Shown piece by piece: positions 1 through 8,694 of a stretch of 64,000 nt of DNA. This stretch comes from Ruegeria_B marisflavi. Its GTDB lineage: Bacteria > Pseudomonadota > Alphaproteobacteria > Rhodobacterales > Rhodobacteraceae. Each line of letters starts with the position of its first letter. Position 1 is the stretch's first letter. The position numbers were made by a program, and so were the translations under genes. The notes under the pieces were generated by a model that was not told where the DNA came from, did no database searches, and saw only the letters and a program-made list of their open reading frames with translations. The DNA lies in the NCBI RefSeq assembly GCF_025673445.1, contig NZ_JAOVQN010000004.1:186001-250000 (forward strand). Reading direction: 5' to 3'.

Positions 1-137
1 TCGGCCACAACCTCATTCACCAGAGAGGAAGCGCCCGCCTCGGTCAGGGCAAAGGCAGGCACAGGCAGGGAAAGTGCGGTCAGGCCAGCCGCCAGAGTGG
101 TCGCAAAACTACGGCGGGAGAAAAACTTACTCGGCAT
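1..137 (-). CDS. mlaC: MlaC/Ttg2D-family phospholipid-binding protein, N-terminal part only
   Basis: The first 45 codons of a minus-strand gene that runs off the left edge. The ATG lies at 135-137. The N-terminus is basic with a twin arginine (SRRSF), followed by a hydrophobic stretch ending PAFA, so it reads as an export signal. Mature residues resemble the start of MlaC, the periplasmic lipid shuttle between MlaA in the outer membrane and the inner-membrane ABC complex. The start overlaps the last 11 bases of mlaA, so the two are translationally coupled. The identification rests mainly on this neighbour because most of the protein is outside the window. Confidence 0.7.
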   Translation of the reverse strand, partial: MPSKFFSRRSFATTLAAGLTALSLPVPAFALTEAGASSLVNEVVA

Positions 138-942
138 ATGGGTCCTCATACGGGTCAGCCAGATCGGGCGCGACCGGTGTTCCGGTGTCGGAATAGGGGT
201 CACTATACAGGCCCAGATAAGCATCTTCGTCGTCAGTTGCCAGTTCGAACCGGCGGTTTTGCAGGTAGATCAAGCGCAGTTGAGCGTAACTGTCCGAACT
301 TTCGTAAAGGATCGAATCGACCGTATCGGAGTAAAGGCCGCGATCTCCCAGTCGACGGACGATTTCCGCATAAACCCCAAGATTGTTAATCGGCCGGGTC
401 GGTGCAAAGTCTATCGGATTGGTGAACAAGTTTACAACGACGCCGATCGCATCTCTGGTGGTGGATGGGCCGTACAAGGGCAGTTCCAGATAAGGCCCCT
501 CGGCAAAACCCCAGACGTGCAAAGTTTCGCCGAAATCGGTATCTGCACGCGGAATCTCGAAGTCGCTCGCCGGATCGGCAAGGCCGGCAAAGCCCACGGT
601 TGAGTTCACGACAAAGCGGAACAGCGTAGTTCCTGCCTCTTTCGGCTTGCCCTGCAACAAGTAGTCGACCATTTGCCCTGGCAGAGACAGGTTCTCGGCG
701 AACATGTTGAAGGAGTTCACCATCGGTCGTGGAACAATGGTGACATACCCTTTTGCGGCAGGACGAAAAAATACTCTGTCGACACCACGGTTGAAGTTGT
801 GGATTGCGCGGTTGGAGTTTTCGTACGGGTCGTGGATGCGACCTCCGGCATCTGACACCGGGTTTGATGACGCACAAGCAGCCAGAGTCGCCAACAGCGA
901 TAACGCTAAAAGCTTGAGCATTATTCGGGAGAACTTGGTCAT
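127..942 (-). CDS. mlaA: MlaA (VacJ) family outer-membrane lipoprotein
   Basis: A 271-residue lipoprotein. The signal peptide ends in a lipobox (LLATLAAC), so the Cys would be lipidated. The mature part has the MlaA/VacJ pattern: DPYENSNRAIHNFNRGVDRVFF near the N-terminus, then a conserved core including VVNSTVGFAGLADPAS and ADTDFGETLHVWG. The family removes misplaced phospholipids from the outer leaflet and passes them to MlaC, which is encoded immediately downstream and overlaps. I place the start at 942 (MTKFSR) rather than an in-frame ATG at 975, because the signal peptide begins properly there. The inner-membrane genes mlaFED are not in the window. The C-terminal tail is rich in Asp, Pro and Tyr. 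Confidence 0.9.
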   Translation of the reverse strand: MTKFSRIMLKLLALSLLATLAACASSNPVSDAGGRIHDPYENSNRAIHNFNRGVDRVFFRPAAKGYVTIVPRPMVNSFNMFAENLSLPGQMVDYLLQGKPKEAGTTLFRFVVNSTVGFAGLADPASDFEIPRADTDFGETLHVWGFAEGPYLELPLYGPSTTRDAIGVVVNLFTNPIDFAPTRPINNLGVYAEIVRRLGDRGLYSDTVDSILYESSDSYAQLRLIYLQNRRFELATDDEDAYLGLYSDPYSDTGTPVAPDLADPYEDPYAE

Positions 943-1141
943 GATGATCTCGGAGATGCCAAAGCCGCCTGTCAAAGTCGAGGTCTGTAATCCAAAGGAG
1001 TGAACTTAAGGTTTGCGCAGATACATTGAAAACACATAGGCTATCTTTTCCGGATATGAAACAGCGACGCATTTAACTCGTAGGGCGGCTCGCGTAAAGA
1101 AAGCTATGCGCACAGCAACGCGAATTTGAGATCTTGTTCAC

Positions 1142-2875
1142 ATGACTTCTAAATCACATCTGCACGGCGCAGAGGAACTTCGAATGGCGCGTAGGCAAAG
1201 CCGGGCGCTGTACTGGTTTGTTGCCCTGTTCAGTTTTTTTGCGAATATGTTGATGCTGACCGGCCCGATCTACATGCTTCAGGTCTATGACAGGGTGCTT
1301 GGAAGCCGGTCGGAGCAGACCCTGGTCGCTTTGTCGCTGCTTGTCGTGTTCCTTTATGGCGTCATGGGTATTCTCGACTTTACCCGAGGTCGGGTGATGG
1401 CCCGCGCCGGCGCGCGGTTCCAGACGCACCTGGATCACCGGGTTTTCAACGCGATGGTGAGACGGTCGGCTGTGGCGCAGGATCCGGTTGCGCAGACCGG
1501 TCTTGCCGATCTCGAATCGGTGCAACGCTTCATCTCCTCTCCAGTGACGATGTCGCTGTTCGACCTGCCGTGGACGCCGGTGTTCCTTGCCGGTATTGCT
1601 ATTTTCCATCCCTGGCTTGGCATAATGGCGCTGGCGGGTGGGTTTTTGCTGATTATCATTACCCTTCTGAACCAGCTCTTCTCTCGCAAGCCGACTTTTC
1701 ATGCGGCCATTGCGGCAAACCGGGCCTCGCTGATCGGTGACGAAATCCGCAACGAGGCGGAAACGATCCAGTCGATGGGAATGCGCGGGGCGGCGTTCGC
1801 CCGTTGGAACGGCGCGCGCGAAACCTCGCTTGTCGATGGATTGGTTGCCAGCGACGTTGTTGGAAGTTTCTCGACCACCACCAAGACTCTGCGGCTATTC
1901 CTGCAATCGGCGATGCTAGGACTGGGGGCCTATCTGGTGTTGCTCGGCGAAGTCACACCCGGTGCGATGATTGCGGCCTCCATCCTGTTGGGGCGCGCCC
2001 TGGCGCCGGTCGAGATGATCGTGAACCAATGGCAGGTCGCGCAGCGCGCCATGAAAGGGTGGTCGAACCTGGCCGAGCTATTGGAGAAGGTGCCACCAGA
2101 GCAGCCGCGCATGCCGTTGCCCAAGCCAAAGGCCAAGCTCGATGTCCAGTCGCTGACCGTGGTACCGCCCGGAGATACCCGGGCACAGCTCAAGACAGTC
2201 AGCTTTTCGGTGCAGCCCGGGCAAGCCGTTGGTGTCATCGGCCCTTCGGGGTCAGGAAAATCGACGCTGGCCAAGGCACTAACAGGATTATGGCGCCCGG
2301 CAGGTGGAACCGTGCGACTGGACGGCGCTTCGCTGGACCAATACGATCCGGATGTCTTGGGTCAGCATATCGGTTACCTGCCGCAGCGGGTACAGCTATT
2401 CGAGGGCACGATCGCCGAGAACATTGCACGCCTTTCCGGAAACCCTGACGCCAAGAAAGTGGTCGAAGCCGCAAAGAAGGCAGCAGTTCACGACATGATC
2501 GTGCAGTTGCCCAATGGATATGACACCCGCATCTCCTCGGGCGGCGGTCGCCTGTCCGGTGGCCAGATGCAGCGGGTTGCGCTGGCGCGCGCGCTTTACG
2601 ACGATCCGGTGATCGTCATCCTCGACGAGCCGAACTCCAACCTCGACAATGAGGGGTCACAGGCGTTGAACCAGGCGATCAAACTTCTCAAGGAGGCGGG
2701 AAAATCGGTGCTTATCATGGCGCACCGTCCGGCCGCGATTGCGGAATGTGATCTGCTTCTGGTTCTCGACCATGGTCAGGCCGTGGCCTTTGGTCCAAAG
2801 GATCAAGTCCTGAAAGAACGGATCACAAATCACCAAACCATTCAGCAGGCCAAGGCGCTTGGAGGCGTGCGATGA
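1142..2875 (+). CDS. Type I secretion ABC transporter, permease and ATPase (PrtD/AprD type)
   Basis: A 577-residue fusion of a membrane domain (hydrophobic segments about residues 24-300) and an ATPase domain. Visible ATPase motifs are Walker A GPSGSGKST (367-375), Q-loop near 415, signature LSGGQ (471-475), Walker B plus catalytic Glu ILDEP (493-497) and switch His 528. It lacks the N-terminal peptidase domain of bacteriocin exporters, which fits the PrtD/AprD class that exports RTX proteins. The stop overlaps the start of the adaptor gene by 4 bp. The outer-membrane TolC partner and a cargo gene are not adjacent. Confidence 0.93.
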   Translation: MTSKSHLHGAEELRMARRQSRALYWFVALFSFFANMLMLTGPIYMLQVYDRVLGSRSEQTLVALSLLVVFLYGVMGILDFTRGRVMARAGARFQTHLDHRVFNAMVRRSAVAQDPVAQTGLADLESVQRFISSPVTMSLFDLPWTPVFLAGIAIFHPWLGIMALAGGFLLIIITLLNQLFSRKPTFHAAIAANRASLIGDEIRNEAETIQSMGMRGAAFARWNGARETSLVDGLVASDVVGSFSTTTKTLRLFLQSAMLGLGAYLVLLGEVTPGAMIAASILLGRALAPVEMIVNQWQVAQRAMKGWSNLAELLEKVPPEQPRMPLPKPKAKLDVQSLTVVPPGDTRAQLKTVSFSVQPGQAVGVIGPSGSGKSTLAKALTGLWRPAGGTVRLDGASLDQYDPDVLGQHIGYLPQRVQLFEGTIAENIARLSGNPDAKKVVEAAKKAAVHDMIVQLPNGYDTRISSGGGRLSGGQMQRVALARALYDDPVIVILDEPNSNLDNEGSQALNQAIKLLKEAGKSVLIMAHRPAAIAECDLLLVLDHGQAVAFGPKDQVLKERITNHQTIQQAKALGGVR

Positions 2876-4173
2876 GCGAGAACAGATTTTCCGCACGTGC
2901 GCCAATTGTTTTTGGCATCATCGGCCTGATTATTCTTGTTGGTGGTTTCGGGACATGGGCAGTGATGAGCCAGATTGCCGGTGCGGTCGTCGCCGGCGGC
3001 CGGATCGAGGTCGACCGGAATCGGCAGATCGTGCAGCACCTCGATGGTGGAGTCGTGGCCGAGATCCAGGTCGACGAGGGCGATACCGTGTCCGAAGGAC
3101 AGGTTCTGATCCGGCTCGACAGCAACCTGTTGAATTCGCAATTGCTGATCACCGAAGGCCAGCTATTCGAGTTGATGGCCCGCCGCGGTCGCCTCGAGGC
3201 TGAGCGCGACGGCAATGACACCATCACTTTCGAAGATGAACTGCTCGAAGTCGCGACTGGCCGACCCGAAGTGGCGGAACTCATCGACGGACAAGAACGG
3301 CTGTTCCGCGCCCGTCAGGAATCGGTCGACAAGGAAACCGAGCAACTGGAAAAGCGTCGCGGCCAGATCGGCAACCAGATCGAAGGTATCGTTGCGCAGC
3401 AAAAGTCGCGTCGGTCGCAGTTGAAGCTGATCGAAGAGGAATTGGTGAGCCAGCGTTCGTTGCTGGACAAAGGGCTTGCCCAGGCCGCACGGGTTCTCAG
3501 CCTTGAACGGACCAAGGCGGATCTTGAAGGATCGCTTGGTGAGTTGATCGCGGCTCAGGCGCAGCAAGAAGGCCGGATCACAGAGATCGACATCGAGATT
3601 CTGAAACTCGGTACCCGCCAACGGGAAGAAGCGATCACCAGGTTGCGCGACCTTCAGTACCGGGAACTGGAACTCGCGGAACAGCGCCGTTCGTTGCAAG
3701 AGCAACTCTCGCGGCTGGATATCAAGGCGCCGGTGTCGGGTATTGTCTACGGATTGCAGGTTCATACTCCACGTTCGGTCATCCGGCCGGCTGAACCGGT
3801 CCTGTTCCTGGTGCCGCAAGACCGCCCGCTTGTCATCGCCGCCCGGGTCGAAACCATTCACATTGACCAGATCCATGTCGGTCAGCCGGTGATGCTGCGG
3901 TTCTCTGCACTGGACCAGCGGCAGACGCCGGAACTGGTCGGCACGGTGAAACAGATATCGGCCGACGCTTTTGTGGACGAGGCAAGCCAGGTTTCCTATT
4001 ACCGCGCCGAAATCGAGTTGAACGAGGGCGAAATCGACAAACTGCCCGAAGGAGCGGTTCTCATTCCAGGGATGCCGGTCGAGGCGTTCATCCGCACGGC
4101 GGATCAGTCTCCGATCTATTATCTGGTCAAACCGTTGGCCGATTATTTCACCAAAGCGTTCCGCGAAACCTGA
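2872..4173 (+). CDS. HlyD-family periplasmic adaptor of the type I secretion system
   Basis: A 433-residue membrane-fusion protein. One N-terminal membrane helix (about residues 14-36) is followed by a biotinyl-lipoyl half-motif near residues 60-95, a long Glu/Arg/Gln-rich coiled coil (about 110-280), the second lipoyl half (LDIKAPVSGIV, about 283-293) and a beta-barrel C-terminal region. This is the AprE/PrtE plan. It bridges the inner-membrane ABC protein encoded upstream to a TolC-like channel encoded elsewhere. The start overlaps the upstream stop (ATGA), so the pair is translationally coupled. Confidence 0.93.
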   Translation: MSENRFSARAPIVFGIIGLIILVGGFGTWAVMSQIAGAVVAGGRIEVDRNRQIVQHLDGGVVAEIQVDEGDTVSEGQVLIRLDSNLLNSQLLITEGQLFELMARRGRLEAERDGNDTITFEDELLEVATGRPEVAELIDGQERLFRARQESVDKETEQLEKRRGQIGNQIEGIVAQQKSRRSQLKLIEEELVSQRSLLDKGLAQAARVLSLERTKADLEGSLGELIAAQAQQEGRITEIDIEILKLGTRQREEAITRLRDLQYRELELAEQRRSLQEQLSRLDIKAPVSGIVYGLQVHTPRSVIRPAEPVLFLVPQDRPLVIAARVETIHIDQIHVGQPVMLRFSALDQRQTPELVGTVKQISADAFVDEASQVSYYRAEIELNEGEIDKLPEGAVLIPGMPVEAFIRTADQSPIYYLVKPLADYFTKAFRET

Positions 4174-4247
4174 TCTTTGGCCCTTTTCCGCGCGAACGTT
4201 CCCGGTTAGCGTCCGCGCGACCGAAAGCCAATAGGAGGATTCCGACC

Positions 4248-4706
4248 ATGGGTATCGAGGATAAACTGGCCAGTCTGGGCGTGACCCTGCCAAATGCTCC
4301 CGCTCCGGCGGCAAACTATGTGCCCTTCGTCAAGGTGGGCAACATCGTCTATATCTCGGGTCAGATCTCGAACGACGAGAACGGTCTGATCATTGGCAAG
4401 CTGGGCGAGAACATGGATGTGGCCGCCGGCGCCGCCGCAGCGCGCCGTTGCGCGATCAACCTCTTGGCTCAGGTCAAGGCCGCGTGTGGCGGCGATCTGG
4501 ATCAACTCGTCCGCGTCATCAAGCTGACCGGCTTTGTGAACTCCACCGCCGATTTCACCAACCAGCCGCAGGTGATCAACGGCGCCTCTGATTTTCTGGT
4601 CGAGGCGCTGGGCGAGGCCGGGCGGCACTCGCGTTCGGCGGTCAGCGCCGCAGCACTGCCCCTGGGTGTCGCGGTCGAGATCGAAGGTATCTTCGAGGTA
4701 AAATGA
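4248..4706 (+). CDS. RidA/YjgF-family protein, probable enamine/imine deaminase
   Basis: A 152-residue protein of the longer RidA subgroup. RidA enzymes hydrolyse reactive enamines and imines such as 2-aminoacrylate released by PLP enzymes. The family-like segment VYISGQIS lies near residue 36 and the C-terminal strands (GVAVEIEGIFEV) match the fold. A strong ribosome-binding site (AGGAGG) precedes the ATG. It heads a group of four same-strand genes and overlaps the phosphodiesterase start by 4 bp. I see no reason to connect its chemistry to its neighbours. Confidence 0.88.
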   Translation: MGIEDKLASLGVTLPNAPAPAANYVPFVKVGNIVYISGQISNDENGLIIGKLGENMDVAAGAAAARRCAINLLAQVKAACGGDLDQLVRVIKLTGFVNSTADFTNQPQVINGASDFLVEALGEAGRHSRSAVSAAALPLGVAVEIEGIFEVK

Positions 4707-5461
4707 CGCCAGCTCTGCCTGTCGCCCTGCTTGGCGCGCCGATTGCACATCGCGGCTTTCATGACACTCTTCAGGGCCGGCCCGAAAACAGCCGCGCGGC
4801 CATCCGCGCGGCCATCGATGCCGGTTACGCCATTGAGATCGACCTGCAACTGACTGCCGACGGTCAGGCGATGGTGTTTCACGATTATGACATGCGCAGG
4901 CTTACGGGGCGACCCGGTGCCATTCGCCAGATCTCGAGTGCTGATGCCAACAGCATCGCTTTGCTGCATGGGGATGGCGAGGGTATCCCAACCCTGACCG
5001 AAATTCTCGATCTTGTGGCTGGCCGCGCGCCGCTGCTGATCGAGTTGAAGGATCAGGATGGCGGGATGGGTCCCGAGATTGGTATGCTGGAAGAAGCTGC
5101 CACCCAAGCCCTGGTCGGGTATCGGGGGCCGGTCGCTGTGATGTCCTTCAACCCATATAGCGTGGCCGCCATGGCACGGCTTGCACCCGATCTGCCGCGC
5201 GGATTGGTGACCAGCGCCTATCTCCCGCGCGAATGGCCGCTACCCGTCGCGACTTGCGAGCGTTTGCGCGACATCCCCGACTTCGAGAGTAGCGCCAGCG
5301 CATTCATCAGCCATGAGGTCGAAGATCTCACTCGTCCGCGTGTCGCCGAACTCAAGGCGCGAGGGGTACCAGTGCTGTGCTGGACCGTTCGCTCGGCGAT
5401 ACAGGCCTCCGAGGCGCGGAGCATCGCCGACAATATCACCTTCGAAGGGTACGCGGCTTGA
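4703..5461 (+). CDS. Glycerophosphodiester phosphodiesterase family protein
   Basis: A 252-residue GDPD TIM-barrel protein. The family hydrolyses glycerophosphodiesters to glycerol 3-phosphate and an alcohol. Visible motifs are HRGFHDTLQGRPENS (His16-Arg17), the metal-binding AIEIDLQLTADG and VFHDYDMRRLTG. The later LLIELKDQ segment carries the third acidic metal ligand. There is no signal peptide, so it should be cytosolic. It overlaps the RidA-family gene by 4 bp and lies 44 bp before the FemAB-like gene. Confidence 0.9.
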   Translation: MTPALPVALLGAPIAHRGFHDTLQGRPENSRAAIRAAIDAGYAIEIDLQLTADGQAMVFHDYDMRRLTGRPGAIRQISSADANSIALLHGDGEGIPTLTEILDLVAGRAPLLIELKDQDGGMGPEIGMLEEAATQALVGYRGPVAVMSFNPYSVAAMARLAPDLPRGLVTSAYLPREWPLPVATCERLRDIPDFESSASAFISHEVEDLTRPRVAELKARGVPVLCWTVRSAIQASEARSIADNITFEGYAA

Positions 5462-5505
5462 TCTTGCCCCCTCTGATCACAGATTGAGGTGGAAAGGGGC
5501 GGCGA

Positions 5506-6693
5506 ATGGATCAGGCGCAGATCGAAGTTCGGGTAATGCAATCGCTGGAGGATATTCCGGCAACCGAGTGGGATTCCTGCGCCTGTCCCGAAACGCAGGA
5601 TGGCGGTCGCCCGCTCGACCCTTTTACTACCTATCGGTTTCTCCGGGCGCTGGAAGAGAGCGGTTCGGTCGGGCGAGGCACCGGTTGGCAGCCGCAATAT
5701 CTGACCGCTTATCTTGATGGCATGATGATCGGCGCGGCACCGATGTACATCAAATCCCACAGCCAGGGTGAATACATCTTCGACCACAGCTGGGCCCACG
5801 CCTATGAGCGGGCCGGCGGCCACTATTACCCCAAGCTTCAGGTCGCCGTGCCTTTTACCCCCGCCTCGGGGCGCAGGCTTCTGGTCCGGCCGGGCTATGA
5901 GGAGATCGGCCAGTCGGCTCTGGTTCAGGGTGCGGTTCAACTGGCGGCAAACAACAACGTCTCCAGCCTGCACATCACCTTCTGTACGGGGGCCGAGGCA
6001 GTGGCCGGCCGCCAGATGGGCCTGATGCACCGTGTGACCCAGCAGTTCCATTGGCTGAATGATGGCTATGTCGATTTCAACGGGTTTCTTGCCGCCCTGT
6101 CGTCGCGCAAGCGCAAGACGATCCGAAAGGAACGCGCGCAGGCCCAGGCGTTTGGTGGCCATATCCACGCCCTGACCGGCAACGACCTGCAACCCGAACA
6201 CTGGGATGCATTCTGGCGCTTTTACCAGGACACTGGTTCGCGCAAATGGGGGTCTCCCTATCTGACGCGCTCCTTCTTCGACCTTGTGCACGACACGATG
6301 GCCGATGACGTTGTTCTGGTCCTGGCCGAGCGGGATGGGCATGCCATCGCGGGGGCGCTGAACTTCATCGGGCGCGAAACGCTTTTCGGCCGATACTGGG
6401 GGTGTACCGAACATCACCCCTGCCTGCATTTCGAACTGTGCTACTATCAGGCCATCGACTGGGCCATCACCCATGGCCTGATCCGAGTCGAGGCCGGGGC
6501 GCAAGGCGAACACAAGCTGGCGCGCGGGTACCTTCCGACCCGAACCCACAGCTTGCACTGGGTCAGCGACCCGGGTTTCGCGGATGCGGTCGCCCGCTAT
6601 CTCGAGGCCGAGGGTGCCGCGGTCGATGAAGAAATTGAAATCCTGACGGACTATGGCCCGTTCAGAAAGATGCAAGTGGAGGAGCAGCAATGA
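5506..6693 (+). CDS. FemAB-like GNAT acyltransferase (DUF482/PF04339 family)
   Basis: A 395-residue protein matching the family annotated as peptidoglycan biosynthesis/recognition. Typical segments are YIFDHSWAHAYERAGGHYYPKLQVAVPFTPA near residues 88-120 (shown here only as a family-like stretch) and, toward the C-terminus, RVEAGAQGEHKLARGY. The true substrate of this family is not established. It belongs to the RidA-GDPD-FemAB-PCD series and overlaps the pterin dehydratase start by 4 bp. A usable Shine-Dalgarno (AAAGGGG) precedes the ATG. Confidence 0.82.
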   Translation: MDQAQIEVRVMQSLEDIPATEWDSCACPETQDGGRPLDPFTTYRFLRALEESGSVGRGTGWQPQYLTAYLDGMMIGAAPMYIKSHSQGEYIFDHSWAHAYERAGGHYYPKLQVAVPFTPASGRRLLVRPGYEEIGQSALVQGAVQLAANNNVSSLHITFCTGAEAVAGRQMGLMHRVTQQFHWLNDGYVDFNGFLAALSSRKRKTIRKERAQAQAFGGHIHALTGNDLQPEHWDAFWRFYQDTGSRKWGSPYLTRSFFDLVHDTMADDVVLVLAERDGHAIAGALNFIGRETLFGRYWGCTEHHPCLHFELCYYQAIDWAITHGLIRVEAGAQGEHKLARGYLPTRTHSLHWVSDPGFADAVARYLEAEGAAVDEEIEILTDYGPFRKMQVEEQQ

Positions 6694-6983
6694 GCGAACG
6701 ATTGTCCGAGGAAACCCGCGGGCCGCTGCTGGACCCGCTGCTGGCCAATGGCTGGACCATGGTCCAGGGCCGGGACGCGATCACCAAGACCTATTCCTTT
6801 GACACGTTTGTCGAGGCGATCGGCTGGATGATGCGGGTTGCGATCTGGGCCGAGAAATGGAACCACCATCCCGAGTGGTCGAATGTCTATGGCAAGGTCG
6901 TTGTCGTGCTGACCACCCATGACGTGGGCGGCCTCAGTTCGCTTGACGCGAAACTGGCCCGCAAGATGGACAGCCTCTGTTAG
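6690..6983 (+). CDS. phhB: 4a-hydroxytetrahydrobiopterin dehydratase (pterin carbinolamine dehydratase)
   Basis: A 97-residue protein, the usual family length. The signature [E]KWNHHPEWSNVYGKV, with its paired His residues and Trp, is present at about residues 53-67, and a C-terminal GGLSSLDAKLA segment follows. The enzyme dehydrates 4a-hydroxytetrahydropterin to regenerate the cofactor of aromatic amino acid hydroxylases. No hydroxylase gene is in the window. It is coupled to the upstream gene and overlaps the convergent merR stop by 4 bp. Confidence 0.92.
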   Translation: MSERLSEETRGPLLDPLLANGWTMVQGRDAITKTYSFDTFVEAIGWMMRVAIWAEKWNHHPEWSNVYGKVVVVLTTHDVGGLSSLDAKLARKMDSLC

Positions 6984-7402
6984 CGCGACGCGCGCTTCCC
7001 GCCCCGTGCGGATGTCCGCTCGGCCTGACGCATCAGCTTTTGAAAACTGGGGCAATCCAGATGTGATGGCGCCGGGCAATCGGCAACATGCCGCAAGGTA
7101 TCCTGAAGCAATTGCAGGCGCCGGATCTGGCGGCCCAGATCGTCGGCACGCGCGTGCAGCTCTTCCCGGGGCAGATCGGGGCGTCCGTCGGCACCAAGCA
7201 TCTGTGCGATCTCGGGCAGGCTGAACCCGGCCGCCTTGCCCATCGAGATAAGGGTCAGCCGCAACAGGGTCTGCGGCCCGTATTGCCGCCGCAACCCCTT
7301 GCGCCCGATAGGTGCGATCAGCCCCTGTTCCTCGTAATAGCGCAGCGTCGAGGGCGGCACGCCCGACTGCGCGGCAACCTTGCCGATATCGAGAACTTTC
7401 AC
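6980..7402 (-). CDS. MerR-family transcriptional regulator
   Basis: A 140-residue regulator. I choose a GTG start at 7402, which gives KVLDIGKVAAQSGVPPSTLRY, the normal beginning of a MerR winged helix. An upstream in-frame ATG at 7471 would add 23 unrelated residues and run through the operator. After the DNA-binding domain (2-70) comes a dimerisation helix (about 75-105) and a short tail with Cys109 and Cys117. These could bind a metal or sense thiols, but the SoxR Fe-S motif is absent. It is divergent from the MFS transporter, its likely target. Confidence 0.85.
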   Translation of the reverse strand: MKVLDIGKVAAQSGVPPSTLRYYEEQGLIAPIGRKGLRRQYGPQTLLRLTLISMGKAAGFSLPEIAQMLGADGRPDLPREELHARADDLGRQIRRLQLLQDTLRHVADCPAPSHLDCPSFQKLMRQAERTSARGGKRASR

Positions 7403-7404
7403 AC

Positions 7405-7435
7405 TTGACCTCAAGTTGGCTTGAATTCGCAGAGT
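7405..7435 (+). promoter_or_regulatory. MerR-type promoter/operator of the MFS transporter gene
   Basis: A -35 hexamer TTGACC (7405-7410) and a weak -10 CAGAGT (7430-7435) are 19 bp apart, the long spacer typical of MerR-activated promoters. Inside the spacer is TCAAGTTGGCTTGA (7411-7424), a dyad with perfect 5-bp arms. Together with the flanking CC and AT it resembles the SoxR box. The site lies just upstream of merR and 35 bp before the transporter start. Regulator binding is inferred. Confidence 0.6.
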
Positions 7436-7469
7436 GCCCGGAAGATGCGAATGGATCAAGAGGTCGATC

Positions 7470-8690
7470 ATGAAGTCTCACGTCGAAATCCCCCCTGCCC
7501 ATGCGGTCTGGCGCGACCGGCGCGCGCAGGCGCTGCTGTTGGCGGCAACGCTGACCATCATGGCGAACGCCACGATCAGCCCGGCCTTGCCCGGTCTGGC
7601 GCGAGAGTTTGCCGCTCATCCACAAGTCGATTTGTTGACCCGCCTTCTGGTGCCTGCGCCCTCGCTTGCCGTGGTGCTGGTCGCGCCGCTGGTCGGGGTC
7701 CTGTCCGACCGCATCGGGCGGCGTGGTCTGCTGGTCTGGGGCATCGCCCTCTTTGTTCTGGCGGGCAGTGCCGGGCTGTTGCTGCCGGGGTTGGAAAGCA
7801 TCCTGATCAGCCGCCTGATTCTGGGCGTCGCGGTGGCCGCGATCATGACCACGCAAACCGCACTGATCGGTGACTACTTCAGCGGTGCGGCACGGGCGGC
7901 GCTGACCGGATTGCAGACCTCGGCGCGCAACTTCGGCGGCTTTGTCTTCATTTCGACCGCAGGGCTGTTGGCGTCGCTCTCACCGCGTTTGCCCTTTGCC
8001 ATCTATGCCATCCCGGTGCTGATCCTACCCTTTGTCTTGCGCGCCTTGCCGCGTCCGGTCCGCCGGGTTGCCGCGCAGGGCGGTGAGACCTCGGCGGCAG
8101 ATGGGCACCGAAACTGGCGGTTGATCCTGACTGGCCTCCTGCTGTTCCAGATGGTCACAAACATGACCTTCTTCATCATGCCGACGCAGATCCCCTTCTA
8201 CCTGGACACACTGGGCCATGACAGCGCGGTAATGACCGGCACGGTGCTGGGCCTGCTGACGCTGGCCGGGGGGCTGGCCGCGCTGGTCTATGGCCGACTT
8301 GCCGCCCGGGTGGGTGTGAGCGGGAGCTGGACGCTGGGATATGGCGCCATGGCGATAGGCATGGCCGCCATCGGGGCCCAGGCGGGGCTTCGCGCGATGC
8401 TGGCCGGGGCGGTGTGCATCGGGATCGGCTTTGCCTGGGTGCTGCCTGCATTTGTGACTGTGATGCTGGCGATTGCCCCGGCGCGGCGCCGGGGAACCGC
8501 CGGTGGCCTGCTGACCACGGCCATTTTTCTGGGTCAGGTCCTGTCACCCTTCCTGAGCCTGCCCATCATCGCCGCCATAGGCTTTGACGGGCTCTATCTG
8601 GGGGCTGGGGCGCTGCTGGCAACGATCAGCGCGCTGGCGCTGATCGTGGGTGCTTTGCAGCGCAGGCGCATTCGCGCCTGCGCGGTCTGA
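7470..8690 (+). CDS. MFS transporter, drug-efflux type
   Basis: A 406-residue major facilitator protein with about 12 hydrophobic segments. The loop 2-3 motif is GVLSDRIGRRGLL at about residues 71-83, and an Arg-rich loop (RALPRPVRR) separates the two halves. I start at 7470 (MKSHVE), which has AAGAGGT upstream, rather than 7434. It is divergent from merR with a MerR-type promoter between them, which suggests a toxic compound induces it. Family resemblance is to Bcr/CflA-like exporters; the substrate cannot be read from sequence. Confidence 0.88.
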   Translation: MKSHVEIPPAHAVWRDRRAQALLLAATLTIMANATISPALPGLAREFAAHPQVDLLTRLLVPAPSLAVVLVAPLVGVLSDRIGRRGLLVWGIALFVLAGSAGLLLPGLESILISRLILGVAVAAIMTTQTALIGDYFSGAARAALTGLQTSARNFGGFVFISTAGLLASLSPRLPFAIYAIPVLILPFVLRALPRPVRRVAAQGGETSAADGHRNWRLILTGLLLFQMVTNMTFFIMPTQIPFYLDTLGHDSAVMTGTVLGLLTLAGGLAALVYGRLAARVGVSGSWTLGYGAMAIGMAAIGAQAGLRAMLAGAVCIGIGFAWVLPAFVTVMLAIAPARRRGTAGGLLTTAIFLGQVLSPFLSLPIIAAIGFDGLYLGAGALLATISALALIVGALQRRRIRACAV

Positions 8691-8694
8691 TGTG

